From Ilyomonas sp965219515 (GTDB taxonomy: Bacteria > Bacteroidota > Bacteroidia > Chitinophagales > Chitinophagaceae): a stretch of DNA of 64,000 nucleotides. Both the position numbers and the translations under genes were made by a program. Under the pieces are notes generated by a model. That model was not told where the DNA came from. It did no database searches and saw nothing but the letters and a program-made list of their open reading frames with translations. The stretch is taken from NCBI GenBank assembly GCA_965219515.1, contig OZ244776.1, positions 434,001 to 498,000 of the forward strand, read 5' to 3'. Positions 1-7,905 of the stretch are shown here, in pieces. The first letter of the stretch is position 1; each line of letters begins with the position of its first letter.

Positions 1-350
1 TCGGCAGAAAACGTTACCGGTTTGGTTACACCATGTGCAGTAAGATCGCCGTTCAACTTATAAATATCATCGGTTTGTTTGTCAAAAGAAGTTGATTTGA
101 ACGTAATGTTCGGATATTGCGCCGCATCAAAGAAATCGCCTGATTTTAAATGACCATCGCGTTGTTCGTTGTTTGTATTAATGCTGTTAACGTCAGCTTC
201 AAAATCAATTTCCGCATCGCTGAAATCATCTTTGCCGCTTTCCATTTTACCCGAAAATTTGCCGAAGTTTCCCGTTACATTGGTAATCATCAGATGCTTT
301 ACTTTAAATGTAATTTCAGAGTGTAGCGGATCAATGTTGTAAGTTGCCAT
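1..350 (-). CDS. YceI family protein (partial, C-terminus beyond window)
   Basis: The minus-strand frame starting at ATG 350-348 stays open to the window edge, giving about 116 residues. The N-terminus (MATYNIDPLHSEITFKVKH) and the later segments FGKFSGKMESG and RDGHLKSGDFFDAAQYP are the usual signature of YceI-like lipocalin-fold proteins, which bind polyisoprenoid or other amphiphilic molecules. There is no signal peptide, so this is a cytoplasmic-type YceI protein. It sits 11 bp beyond the stop... of a MarR regulator on the same strand, meaning the MarR gene precedes it in the direction of transcription and probably shares its transcript. YceI/MarR pairs are common in Bacteroidota. The family assignment is secure; the physiological ligand is unknown. 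Confidence 0.9.
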   Translation of the reverse strand, partial: MATYNIDPLHSEITFKVKHLMITNVTGNFGKFSGKMESGKDDFSDAEIDFEADVNSINTNNEQRDGHLKSGDFFDAAQYPNITFKSTSFDKQTDDIYKLNGDLTAHGVTKPVTFSA

Positions 351-361
351 GTTGTGTGTTT

Positions 362-832
362 TTAACTGTTTGATGAATGAATGTTTGTGTTTATTTTTTC
401 TAATAATAAATTCAGTTGCTTCGCTTCGCTTTCAGTAAGAGTCAGAATGTTGCCGCTTTGCCCCTTTATTTTTGCGGTAACACTTTCCAGCCATGCCAAT
501 CCTTTTACGGTAAGTAAAATGGATGTTTCTCTTTTATCGTGTTCCGACTGAAAGCGTTTTACAAGCTTCTTGGCTACCAGCCTGTCGGCAATGCGCGGCA
601 CATTAGAACTGCGTTCTATCATTCTGCCTGCAATGTCTTTAACGCACATGCACTGCGGATGCTTTCCTTTTAAGATGCGCAATACATTGTATTGTTCCTG
701 CGTAATGTCGAACTCTTTCAGCAAACAGCTCATGCGTACTTTTATCTGATAGGCAGAATACAGCAAATGAATCGTCGCTTTTTGAACTTCGCTGCTGAAT
801 GTTGTTGATTGTATGGCATCTTCCAGTTTCAC
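362..832 (-). CDS. MarR family transcriptional regulator
   Basis: This 156-residue protein has the MarR length and layout. Helical dimerisation ends flank a winged helix at about residues 55-115, including the recognition-helix region RMIERSSNVPRIADRLV and the wing segment with DKRETSILLT. The chosen start is GTG at 832-830. It lies only 4 nt after a TATATTTG promoter element, so the transcript may be leaderless. A nested palindrome (844-858) just upstream could be an autoregulatory operator. The gene is probably cotranscribed with the YceI gene downstream. The ligand is not predictable from sequence. Confidence 0.88.
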   Translation of the reverse strand: MKLEDAIQSTTFSSEVQKATIHLLYSAYQIKVRMSCLLKEFDITQEQYNVLRILKGKHPQCMCVKDIAGRMIERSSNVPRIADRLVAKKLVKRFQSEHDKRETSILLTVKGLAWLESVTAKIKGQSGNILTLTESEAKQLNLLLEKINTNIHSSNS

Positions 833-836
833 AATG

Positions 837-844
837 CAAATATA
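837..844 (-). promoter_or_regulatory. Promoter -7 element (TATATTTG) of the MarR gene
   Basis: On the minus strand the sequence reads TATATTTG, an exact match to the Bacteroidota -7 consensus TAnnTTTG. It ends 4 nt before the GTG start. No clear TTTG -33 box is present at the expected spacing. Confidence 0.5.
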
Positions 845-858
845 TGTACATACATGTA
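844..858. promoter_or_regulatory. Palindromic candidate MarR operator
   Basis: Two adjoining palindromes, TGTACA (845-850) and TACATGTA (851-858), lie directly upstream of the MarR -7 box, where a bound dimer would block RNA polymerase. Autorepression is inferred from position only. Confidence 0.4.
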
Positions 859-916
859 ATTGAATCGTCAGGGATTTGTAAAAATTTTTATGAAAAAAAT
901 TATGAATAATTTGTTC

Positions 917-954
917 AACTAAATAATTAGTTTAACTTCGACTAAAATTTTAGT
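917..954. promoter_or_regulatory. Tandem candidate BlaI-type operators
   Basis: Two inverted repeats precede the BlaI start. One has arms AACTAA and TTAGTT (917-922 and 927-932). The other is the perfect 14-bp palindrome ACTAAAATTTTAGT (941-954). Both share the half-site AACTAA/TTAGTT and lie 4 to 40 bp before the ATG, as expected for sites where a BlaI/MecI dimer represses its own operon. Confidence 0.6.
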
Positions 955-957
955 TGA

Positions 958-1314
958 ATGAAAAACCTCACAAAAGCGGAAGAGCAGATTATGCAGGCTC
1001 TCTGGAAAATAAAAAAAGGATTTTTGAAAGATGTGGTAGATGAAATGCCGGAGCCGAAGCCGCACCCTAACACGGTGGCAACGCTGTTAAAAATTTTGGT
1101 AGATAAAAATTTTGTAGGAACGGAAGTGCATGGGCGAATGAATGAATACAGGCCATTGATAGGCAAGCAGGCTTATTTTAAAAATACCATGAATGGTTTG
1201 GTAAAGGGCTATTTCGACGGCTCTTTTACGCAGGCGGTTTCTTTTCTGGTAGCGGAAAAAAAGCTAAGCGTAGCCGACCTTGAACTGTTGTTAAAGCAAT
1301 TAAAGAACAAGTAA
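958..1314 (+). CDS. BlaI/MecI/CopY family repressor
   Basis: This 118-residue protein has the full length and layout of BlaI-type penicillinase repressors. An N-terminal winged helix begins LTKAEEQIMQALWKIKKG and contains HPNTVATLLKILVDKNFV, with the recognition helix around TVATLLK. A C-terminal dimerisation helix follows. In the family, a partner M56 protease inactivates the repressor and derepresses the operon. The partner gene begins 9 bp downstream. Two palindromes sharing an AACTAA half-site lie just upstream as likely operators. In Bacteroidota such pairs are not restricted to beta-lactam sensing, so the inducer is unknown. Confidence 0.92.
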   Translation: MKNLTKAEEQIMQALWKIKKGFLKDVVDEMPEPKPHPNTVATLLKILVDKNFVGTEVHGRMNEYRPLIGKQAYFKNTMNGLVKGYFDGSFTQAVSFLVAEKKLSVADLELLLKQLKNK

Positions 1315-1323
1315 AAAAAAATT

Positions 1324-3756
1324 ATGCAAACGCTTCTTGTTTATCTTCTGAAAGCAACCGTTTATTCGGGCATTTTGTTCAGCTACTATTATGTTGCGCT
1401 TCGCAATAAGCGGTTTCATTATTACAATCGTTTTTATTTATTGATGAGCGTTGCCCTAAGCCTTTTTCTGCCGTTCGTAAATCTGGAAGTATGGACGTGG
1501 CGCAGCCAGAATGAACAGGTGATACAAATGATGAATGTAATGCTGGTAAACAGCAGCGAAGTAAGCACGGAAGGCAGCCGTTTTTATTTATCACCCGAAA
1601 CAATTGTATTCACAGGCGCCTGTTTTGTATCTGTTTGCCTGCTGCTTTTTCTGGCATTTAGCATTATAAAAATATTCCGCTTTAAACGCAACTATCCATC
1701 CGAAAAAATAGATGCTATCAACTTCATAACAACCGATTTGCATCAGGCACCATTTTCATTTTTCAATAACCTGTTTTGGAAAAATACGATAGACATTTCC
1801 GATATAACCGGCAGGCAAATTTTGCGGCACGAGATGACGCATATTCAGCATAAACACAGTTGCGATAAGGTTTTCATGCGTATTGTTACGGCTGTTTTCT
1901 GGTTAAATCCTTTTTATTGGCTGATGCAAAAAGAGCTTTCGATGATACATGAATTTATTGCCGACGAAAAAGCGATTGAGAACAAAGATGCAGAAGCCTT
2001 TGCCCTGATGCTGCTGCAATCGCAATACGCCAAAGCCATATTTTCTCCTGCCCAATCCTTTCATTATTCACCCATAAAAAGAAGATTACTTATGCTTACC
2101 ACATCAAAGAAGCCCAGCTTCAGCTATGCACGGCGGATTTTGGTTTTGCCGCTGCTTGCCGCTACCGTTTTACTGTTTGCATTTAAAATGAGAGAAACGA
2201 AAAACATCACTTTATCGCACGTTAATGCACCTTTTGTTTTGGTGGTAGATGCCGGTCATGGCGGCAGCGATAAGGGTGCACCGGGAGCGAATAACGCTCT
2301 GGAAAAAAGTATTAGTTTGTCAATTGCGAAAAAGATTCAGCAACTGGCGCCGGAGTATGGAATTACAGTTGCCATGACAAGAACGGATGATGCAACTGTT
2401 AGTTTCGAAGACAGGCTGAACTTTATAAAAAGTCGTCAGCCGGATGCTTTTATTTCTATTCATATAAATGCAACAGCCGAGAAGCAAACCAGCAAGAATG
2501 AAGTGGAAGTATATATAACAAGAGATGAAGCCAAAAGCAGTTATAATAAAAGCCGCTTGCTTGGTTCTGGTTTGTTGCAGGCGTTACAAAATAATTTTCC
2601 TATAATCGATACATTACAACAACGCAAGAATCATGGCATTTTTATAATTGACCAAAACCCTTACCCGGCCGCAATTATTGAATGTGGTTACATGAATAAT
2701 GCTGAAAGCGTAAAACAACTGACCAATGATAATAAAGTTGAAACCCTTGCACGGGATATTTTACAAGGCGTGGTAAATTTTTCGAACGCCAAACAACAAT
2801 CTGCCACCGTAACAATAATGGATACCACCGGTAAAACACCTTTGTATTATGTAGATGGTAAGGAAATTTCGGAAGAGGAAATGAAAAAGATTGAGGCGGA
2901 TAAAATGGAATCAATCGATGTTTTAAAAGATTCTTCAGCTATAAAAAAATATGGAGAAAAAGGTAAGAGCGGCGTGGTGGAAATTAAGATGAAAAAAGCC
3001 AATGCTTTGCAAGATGAAACGAACGATCAGTTCTACCGCGAAACGGCTACAAAAAATATTACCCTTTTAAAGGTTGTTAAAAAAAATGATACTGTACCGA
3101 AAAACAGTAGCAACAGCGATAAAAGCATTGGGATGAAGCTAAACCCAACCGATTCGTCGTTGATTGTGGTTGATGGCAAAATTATGCCTAACAGGAATGA
3201 ATTGGACATGCTGCTACCACCGGATGACATTATTTCGATGACTGTCTTAAAAGGAGAATCGGCTTTAAGAAAGTATGGAGAAAAAGGCAGTCACGGCGTT
3301 GTTGAAATCACAACAAAACACAATACAAAGGGAAAGCAGCTATTGGTAGTTTTCTCACCACCAAAAATTGTAAAAGACACCGAAATAATAGACAGACCAA
3401 CCAACAGCAATCTGCCTAAAAAAAACGAAGCCACATTTACCAAAGCTCAAACGCCGCCTTCTTTTCCCGGGGGTAAAGAAGCCTGGGAAAAATATTTGCA
3501 AAAGCAACTTAGATTTAATACTCCGGCAGAACATAAAGCGCCAACAGGAAATTATACCGTAATTGTAGAGTTTAAAGTCGATAATAAGGGAAATTTATCT
3601 GATTTTAAAGCGCTTACAAATCCTGGGTTTGGCACAGCTGAAGAAGCGATACGCGTGATACAACGCGGACCAAAATGGATTCCTGCAAAGCAAAGCGGAT
3701 ATGACGTAACAGCGATAACAAAACAGGCAATTACATTTATGGTAGTAGAAAATTAG
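1324..3756 (+). CDS. M56 (BlaR1-like) peptidase fused to amidase_3, two plug-like segments and TonB_C
   Basis: This 810-residue membrane protein is a multi-module BlaR1-like sensor. Hydrophobic segments near residues 3-25, 38-54, 92-115 and 267-285 are membrane helices. The M56 zinc motif HEMTH is at residues 169-173, with the downstream acidic ligand in HEFIADE (about 210-215). After the last helix comes an N-acetylmuramoyl-L-alanine amidase domain (about 303-482): VVDAGHGGSDKGAPG, the SIHINA histidine and the IIECGYMNN glutamate are all present, so it looks catalytically intact. Two similar segments (about 508-560 and 617-672, each with VDGK and KYGEKGxxGVVEI) resemble TonB-receptor plug pieces. 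A TonB_C domain (about 715-808) ends the chain. It is predicted to sense the cell wall and cleave the adjacent BlaI repressor. The domain calls are secure; the role is inferred. Confidence 0.85.
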   Translation: MQTLLVYLLKATVYSGILFSYYYVALRNKRFHYYNRFYLLMSVALSLFLPFVNLEVWTWRSQNEQVIQMMNVMLVNSSEVSTEGSRFYLSPETIVFTGACFVSVCLLLFLAFSIIKIFRFKRNYPSEKIDAINFITTDLHQAPFSFFNNLFWKNTIDISDITGRQILRHEMTHIQHKHSCDKVFMRIVTAVFWLNPFYWLMQKELSMIHEFIADEKAIENKDAEAFALMLLQSQYAKAIFSPAQSFHYSPIKRRLLMLTTSKKPSFSYARRILVLPLLAATVLLFAFKMRETKNITLSHVNAPFVLVVDAGHGGSDKGAPGANNALEKSISLSIAKKIQQLAPEYGITVAMTRTDDATVSFEDRLNFIKSRQPDAFISIHINATAEKQTSKNEVEVYITRDEAKSSYNKSRLLGSGLLQALQNNFPIIDTLQQRKNHGIFIIDQNPYPAAIIECGYMNNAESVKQLTNDNKVETLARDILQGVVNFSNAKQQSATVTIMDTTGKTPLYYVDGKEISEEEMKKIEADKMESIDVLKDSSAIKKYGEKGKSGVVEIKMKKANALQDETNDQFYRETATKNITLLKVVKKNDTVPKNSSNSDKSIGMKLNPTDSSLIVVDGKIMPNRNELDMLLPPDDIISMTVLKGESALRKYGEKGSHGVVEITTKHNTKGKQLLVVFSPPKIVKDTEIIDRPTNSNLPKKNEATFTKAQTPPSFPGGKEAWEKYLQKQLRFNTPAEHKAPTGNYTVIVEFKVDNKGNLSDFKALTNPGFGTAEEAIRVIQRGPKWIPAKQSGYDVTAITKQAITFMVVEN

Positions 3757-3776
3757 TTTTATTTGTTTTGAGTGAT

Positions 3777-3812
3777 AAAAGCAGCCTGATTCTTCCCGCT
3801 GCTTTTTTTTTT
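3777..3812 (+). terminator. Rho-independent terminator after the BlaI/M56 operon
   Basis: The arms AAAAGCAGC and GCTGC plus T's surround a 12-nt loop and are followed by a run of ten T's (3803-3812). Its position argues against the earlier in-frame TTG start (3768) of the next gene. Confidence 0.75.
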
Positions 3813-3857
3813 AATAAATTAGAATCATTTATATTTGATAACAACAAAGTTTGCAAC

Positions 3858-4415
3858 ATGCCGCTTATTGTATCTGACATAAACTATACAGAAGACGAAT
3901 ACCTCGACCTTGAGTTATATTCGGATACAAAACATGAGTTTATCAACGGAAAATTAATTGAAATGCCCGGCGAAAGCGACCTAAACAACGAAATAGCAAT
4001 GAATATTGCGTTCCTATTGAGACGGCTTTTAAAAAGCAAAGGATACAGCATTTACATGCAAAGCGTAAAAGTGAAAAGTCCAAACGAGCCGAACTATTTT
4101 TATCCTGATGTATTTGCAACCAAAGAAACAACAGGCGATACAAAACAATATGTAAAGCATCAGCCGGAAATTATAGTTGAAGTGTTATCGGATGCAACAC
4201 GCAAATACGATATGGTTGATAAGTTTATTTCTTATCAGAATATACCATCGCTTTTATATTATATACTTGTTGAGCCTGAAAAGGTATTGGTGCAACTGTT
4301 CTATAAAGAAAATAACGAATGGGAGATGATCTCATTTACCCATACCGATGAAATACTGAAACTGCCGGCTTTGCAAATTCAATTCAACATTGAAGAAATT
4401 TACAATCCGGAATAA
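3858..4415 (+). CDS. Uma2 family (DUF820) putative endonuclease
   Basis: From ATG 3858 this is a protein of about 185 residues with the Uma2/DUF820 pattern: the opening ISDxNYTEDEYLxL-like segment, HEFINGKLIEMPG, the PDVFA acidic site and PEIIVEVLSDATRKYD, which together form the PD-(D/E)xK-like core. An in-frame TTG at 3768 would place the terminator hairpin inside the coding region, so ATG 3858 is preferred. Uma2 proteins are widespread in Bacteroidota and cyanobacteria, often in many copies, and their biological role is unsettled. A second, divergent copy lies at 16065-16595. The gene converges on purM with only 6 bp between stops. Confidence 0.85.
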   Translation: MPLIVSDINYTEDEYLDLELYSDTKHEFINGKLIEMPGESDLNNEIAMNIAFLLRRLLKSKGYSIYMQSVKVKSPNEPNYFYPDVFATKETTGDTKQYVKHQPEIIVEVLSDATRKYDMVDKFISYQNIPSLLYYILVEPEKVLVQLFYKENNEWEMISFTHTDEILKLPALQIQFNIEEIYNPE

Positions 4416-4421
4416 GCGAAT

Positions 4422-5762
4422 TTAAAATTCATATCGGATTACTTCTTCACCTGCAATCAGCTCCAGTTCTTTCTTTTCAGACACTTCCGTTCTGCCAATA
4501 ATTTTTGCCTCGATGTTAAACTCTTTTGCCGCGTCAATCATTTGCAGCGCTGCTTTTTCGCTGGTAAAAATCTCCAGCCGGTGTCCCATGTTAAACACCT
4601 GATACATCTCTTTATTATCCGCACCTGAATTTTGCTGAATCAGTCTAAAAACGGGTGGCGGCGTAAACAAATTATCCTTGATGATTTTCATAGCCGAAGG
4701 CAAATATTTCATGCACTTGGTTTGTCCGCCGCCGCTGCAATGTATCACGCCGTGCATATCGCTGAAATGCTCTTCCAGCAAGCGTTTCATCAAAGGTGCA
4801 TACGTGCGTGTGGGACTTAATAAAAGCTTGCCGATGGTGAGTTGTGAATTGTCAGTCGCGAATGGTGAATCTCCTGATTGCTGAAAGCTGATTGCTGAAA
4901 GCTGATTGCTCATAGCTGATTGCTGACCGCTGACGGTTGACGGTTGACGGCTGATGGCTGAAAGCTGAAAGCTGTCCGTCATCCTGTTTTTGCCAATGTA
5001 AATTACTTTATCAGGCAGTGAAGGCTCGTAGGTTTCCGGATAATGTTCTGCATAATATTTACTCAATACATCGTGCCTGGCACTGGTCAATCCATTGCTT
5101 CCCAAACCGCTGTTGTAATCCGTTTCATAAGTGGCTTGCCCAAAGCTGGCAAAGCCGACAATTACATCGCCGGCAGCAATTTTTTCATTCGTAATCATTT
5201 TACTTTTTTCCTGTCTGGCCATCATGGTTCCGTTCACGGCAATGGTGCGCACCACATCACCTACATCAGCCGTTTCGCCGCCGAGATATTGAATGTTTAC
5301 GCCATACGTTTTCAACAGATCAAAAAATGCCTGCGTGCCTTCAATAATCGCTTTTAATACTTCGCCCGGAATGAGTTTTTTATTTCTGTCAATGGTAGAA
5401 GAAAACAGAAGATTATCGCACACGCCAACGCATAATAAATCGTCTAAGTTCATGGCAACGGCATCCTGCGCAATGCCTTTCCAAACACTTGTATCGCCGG
5501 TTTCTTTCCAATATATATAAGCCAGAATGCTTTTGGTTCCTGCGCCATCGGCGTGCATGATATTGACAAACTTTGTATCGCCGCCAGTAAAGTCGGGATA
5601 CATTTTACAAAATGCAAACGGATACAAACCAGCGTCTAAATTTTGTATGGCGGCATGAACTTCTTCTTTCTGCGCCGATACGCCGCGCTGCGAATACATG
5701 CTGCCCTCGTCCTTTAAAGGGGAGTAAAAAAAAGTATTTAATATATAGTTTGATTTCATCAT
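4422..5762 (-). CDS. purM: Phosphoribosylformylglycinamidine cyclo-ligase (AIR synthetase) with repeat-derived insert
   Basis: PurM converts FGAM to aminoimidazole ribonucleotide with ATP in purine synthesis. The protein has 446 residues. Recognisable parts are HADGAGTKSILAY, NLDDLLCVG, YLGGETADVGDVVRT and the domain-2 opening KLLLSPTRTYAPL, which match the Bacteroidota AIR synthase. Residues about 263-310, just before KLLLSPTRTYAP, are extra: Q266, Q273, Q280, Q287 and Q294 repeat a Q-x-S-A-x-S-x heptad encoded by a 7-nt DNA repeat. The insert sits at the junction of the two domains and keeps the frame open. A TACATTTG promoter element ends 2 nt before the ATG, so the transcript may be leaderless. 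Function is confident; the effect of the insert is unknown. Confidence 0.93.
   Translation of the reverse strand: MMKSNYILNTFFYSPLKDEGSMYSQRGVSAQKEEVHAAIQNLDAGLYPFAFCKMYPDFTGGDTKFVNIMHADGAGTKSILAYIYWKETGDTSVWKGIAQDAVAMNLDDLLCVGVCDNLLFSSTIDRNKKLIPGEVLKAIIEGTQAFFDLLKTYGVNIQYLGGETADVGDVVRTIAVNGTMMARQEKSKMITNEKIAAGDVIVGFASFGQATYETDYNSGLGSNGLTSARHDVLSKYYAEHYPETYEPSLPDKVIYIGKNRMTDSFQLSAISRQPSTVSGQQSAMSNQLSAISFQQSGDSPFATDNSQLTIGKLLLSPTRTYAPLMKRLLEEHFSDMHGVIHCSGGGQTKCMKYLPSAMKIIKDNLFTPPPVFRLIQQNSGADNKEMYQVFNMGHRLEIFTSEKAALQMIDAAKEFNIEAKIIGRTEVSEKKELELIAGEEVIRYEF
4834..4976 (-). repeat. Heptanucleotide repeat array inside purM
   Basis: On the coding strand, units of the type CAGCTTT, CAGCCAT and CAATCAG recur every 7 nt from 4976 down to about 4872. 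A second repeat type follows (TTCACCA / TTCACAA-like phrases) to about 4834. Because 21 nt equals seven codons, the array is translated as a seven-residue repeat. Related arrays occur in ribF and between genes. Confidence 0.8.
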
Positions 5763-5764
5763 TG

Positions 5765-5772
5765 CAAATGTA
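5765..5772 (-). promoter_or_regulatory. Promoter -7 element (TACATTTG) of purM
   Basis: The exact TAnnTTTG match on the minus strand ends 2 nt upstream of the first ATG of purM. It implies a leaderless or nearly leaderless mRNA. Confidence 0.5.
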
Positions 5773-5859
5773 AGTATAGCCGTTGTTAATGATCGTGTTT
5801 CTAAACTCCCCTTTAGGGGATGGGGGCACTTCGCGTTCAGGGAATGGGGCTTCTTTCTT

Positions 5860-5867
5860 TATCTTTG
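5860..5867 (+). promoter_or_regulatory. Promoter -7 element (TATCTTTG) of ribF
   Basis: This exact TAnnTTTG match ends 8 nt before ATG 5876. It supports that start over the upstream in-frame ATG at 5783, which would lie before the promoter. Confidence 0.55.
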
Positions 5868-5875
5868 TTTTGTTT

Positions 5876-6889
5876 ATGCAGGTACACAGAGATTTAAACA
5901 CCTTGCCCGATTTTAAAAATGCCGTTATCACCATTGGCACGTTCGACGGTGTTCATGCCGGGCATCGGAAAATTATAGAGCAGCTTGCAAAAGAAGCGGC
6001 GCAGATAAACGGAGAAACGGTTATTATTACCTTTCATCCGCATCCGAGAAGAGTTGTTCGCGAAGGTCAGTCGGCTGTCCCTATTCTTACCACATTGCCT
6101 GAGAAAATTGCCTTGCTCGAATCGCTGAATGTCAATCACCTCGTTGTTATTCCGTTTGATGAAGCGTTTGCATCTCAGACAGCGGAACAATACATTCAGT
6201 ATTTTTTATTCGGTAAATTTCATCCGCATACCATCATTATTGGTTACGATCACAAGTTTGGGGAAGGCAGAAAGGGCGATTATCATTTGCTTGAAAAATG
6301 GGGGGATCAATTAGGTTTTGTTGTAAAAGAAATACCCGAGCATATTCTAAATGAAGTTACCATAAGCTCTACCAAAATCCGGGAAGCCTTACTCACTCAT
6401 GATATAATAACAGCCAATCAGTTTCTGAGTTATAATTATTTTTTTGAAGGAAATGTGGTAAAAGGAAATCAGCTTGGCAGAACCATTGGTTACCCCACCG
6501 CCAACCTTGACGTGGAAGATAAAGAAAAGCTGATTCCCGGCAACGGCATTTATGCGGTAAGAGTAACGGGCGTCAGCGTTCAGCCTTCAGCAATAAGCCA
6601 TCAGCCATCAGAAAATGCAAATGATGTATTCCCTCGCACCCTACGCCTCACACCTCACACCTTACCTGGTATGATGAGCATTGGAATGAACCCGACCGTG
6701 AACGGAACCAAGCGCACAATTGAAGTAAACTTATTTGATTTTAACGAGGATATTTACGGTAACACTCTGCGCGTTGCTGTTATACACTACCTGCGCGTGG
6801 AAGAAAAATTTGACAGTCTCGAAGCCTTGCAAAATCAGCTTGCCAAAGACAAAGAATTATCGCTCAAATTTCTCACTTCTCACCTTTAA
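5876..6889 (+). CDS. ribF: Bifunctional riboflavin kinase / FAD synthetase with repeat-derived insert
   Basis: RibF phosphorylates riboflavin to FMN and adenylylates FMN to FAD. The N-terminal FAD synthetase domain shows ITIGTFDGVHAGHRKII and the ISSTKIREAL motif. The C-terminal flavokinase domain shows GNQLGRTIGYPTANL and MSIGMNPTVNGTKRTIEVNL. Between YAVRVTG and the MSIGMNPT motif there is an extra segment of about 30 residues, encoded by a 7-nt-period repeat (6574-6665) that closely matches an intergenic copy at 10587-10670. The last codons (6870-6890) also come from heptad-like DNA (TTCTCAC twice). Start ATG 5876 is chosen because a TATCTTTG promoter box lies 8 nt upstream. It is divergent from purM. 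Confidence 0.93.
   Translation: MQVHRDLNTLPDFKNAVITIGTFDGVHAGHRKIIEQLAKEAAQINGETVIITFHPHPRRVVREGQSAVPILTTLPEKIALLESLNVNHLVVIPFDEAFASQTAEQYIQYFLFGKFHPHTIIIGYDHKFGEGRKGDYHLLEKWGDQLGFVVKEIPEHILNEVTISSTKIREALLTHDIITANQFLSYNYFFEGNVVKGNQLGRTIGYPTANLDVEDKEKLIPGNGIYAVRVTGVSVQPSAISHQPSENANDVFPRTLRLTPHTLPGMMSIGMNPTVNGTKRTIEVNLFDFNEDIYGNTLRVAVIHYLRVEEKFDSLEALQNQLAKDKELSLKFLTSHL
6574..6665 (+). repeat. Composite heptanucleotide repeat inside ribF
   Basis: The units CAGCGTT, CAGCCTT, CAGCAAT, AAGCCAT, CAGCCAT and CAGAAAA, then TGCAAAT, GATGTAT, TCCCTCG, CACCCTA, CGCCTCA, CACCTCA and CACCTTA run head to tail with an unbroken 7-nt period. The second half matches the intergenic copy at 10622-10663 unit by unit. 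Confidence 0.82.
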
Positions 6890-6902
6890 GTTTTCGCATT
6901 GG

Positions 6903-7901
6903 TCAGCTTATCATTTTCACGGCAAGTTCTTTTATCAGGTCGGCATCTTCTGTTCCGGTGTCATCAATTCCGATGCTTCTTAAATTGTACTGGTGCAGTA
7001 AAAGCAATACTTTTTCAATACCTGCATAACCATACAAAGCCGATGTTTGCAATGCCTGTTTGGCGGCATAAAAATTATTGTAAAACAGAGAAGCTACTTT
7101 CTTTTCACTCTTGTCTTCCAGCCCGTAAATTGCATACACTTTGCTGAAATAATTGTACAGTGTTGGCAACACAAGTTGAATAGGGCCGGCTTTCGGGTTA
7201 TGCTGAAAATATTGGATGATGCGTATGGCTTTCGCTATATCTTTTTTAGCTAATGCATCCTGTAATTCAAACGAATTAAACTCTTTACTGATGCCGATAT
7301 ATGTTTCAATATCTTCTTCCGTTATGTTTTTTCTTTCTTTGAGGTTGATAATCAGTTTGTCCGTTTCATTCGCTATACGCGACAGATCGCTGCCGATATT
7401 ATCTACCAGCATCTGCAAACCTTTATGTGTAACCGTTAAACCCTTTTGCTGAATGTATTCGCTCGTCCAGCCGGGCAATTCATAATCTTTCAGTCTGGCA
7501 GCGCTTACCACCACGCCATTCTTCTTAATCAGCCTGGCAAACTTTGTTCGCGCATCTATTTTTTTTTCTTTATAGCTAACTACAAAAACGGTGGAAGCCA
7601 GTGGTTTTTCTATATAGCTTTCCAATTTGTCTATGTCGCGCATGTGCTGCGCTTCTTTTAATAAAACAACCTGCCGTTCGGCAAACATCGGATAGCGGCG
7701 ACAAGCGTTTACAACCGAAGCCCAGTCGGCATCTTTGCCATAAAAAATACTTAAATTAAAGCTCGCTTCGCTCGCGCTCAGGATATGATGCTCAGCGTAA
7801 TCAACAACTTTATCTATAAAAAAAGATTCATCGCCTTCTAACCAATAAAGGGGTTTGAAAACGCCTTTTTTCCAGTCGGTAATGATATTTTCCGCAGACA
7901 T
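6903..7901 (-). CDS. holA: DNA polymerase III delta subunit
   Basis: HolA is the clamp-loader subunit that opens the beta sliding clamp. The 332-residue protein has the normal length. Diagnostic parts are PLYWLEGDESFFIDKVVDY near the N-terminus, the RRYPMFAERQVVLLKEAQ segment, LxxYIEKPLASTVFVVSYKEKKIDARTKF and the C-terminal helical domain with NPKAGPIQLVLPTLYNYFSKV. A TACCTTTG promoter element ends 4 nt before the ATG, suggesting a leaderless transcript. It converges on ribF with 13 bp between stops. No unusual changes were noted. Confidence 0.92.
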   Translation of the reverse strand: MSAENIITDWKKGVFKPLYWLEGDESFFIDKVVDYAEHHILSASEASFNLSIFYGKDADWASVVNACRRYPMFAERQVVLLKEAQHMRDIDKLESYIEKPLASTVFVVSYKEKKIDARTKFARLIKKNGVVVSAARLKDYELPGWTSEYIQQKGLTVTHKGLQMLVDNIGSDLSRIANETDKLIINLKERKNITEEDIETYIGISKEFNSFELQDALAKKDIAKAIRIIQYFQHNPKAGPIQLVLPTLYNYFSKVYAIYGLEDKSEKKVASLFYNNFYAAKQALQTSALYGYAGIEKVLLLLHQYNLRSIGIDDTGTEDADLIKELAVKMIS

Positions 7902-7905
7902 GAAG

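Noticed and set aside
3768..3857. TTG-initiated extension of the first Uma2 protein
   Set aside because: The extension would run through a clear terminator hairpin, and its residues do not match the family.
5783..5875. Upstream ATG start for ribF
   Set aside because: It lies before the TATCTTTG promoter box, and the added residues are not FAD-synthetase-like.
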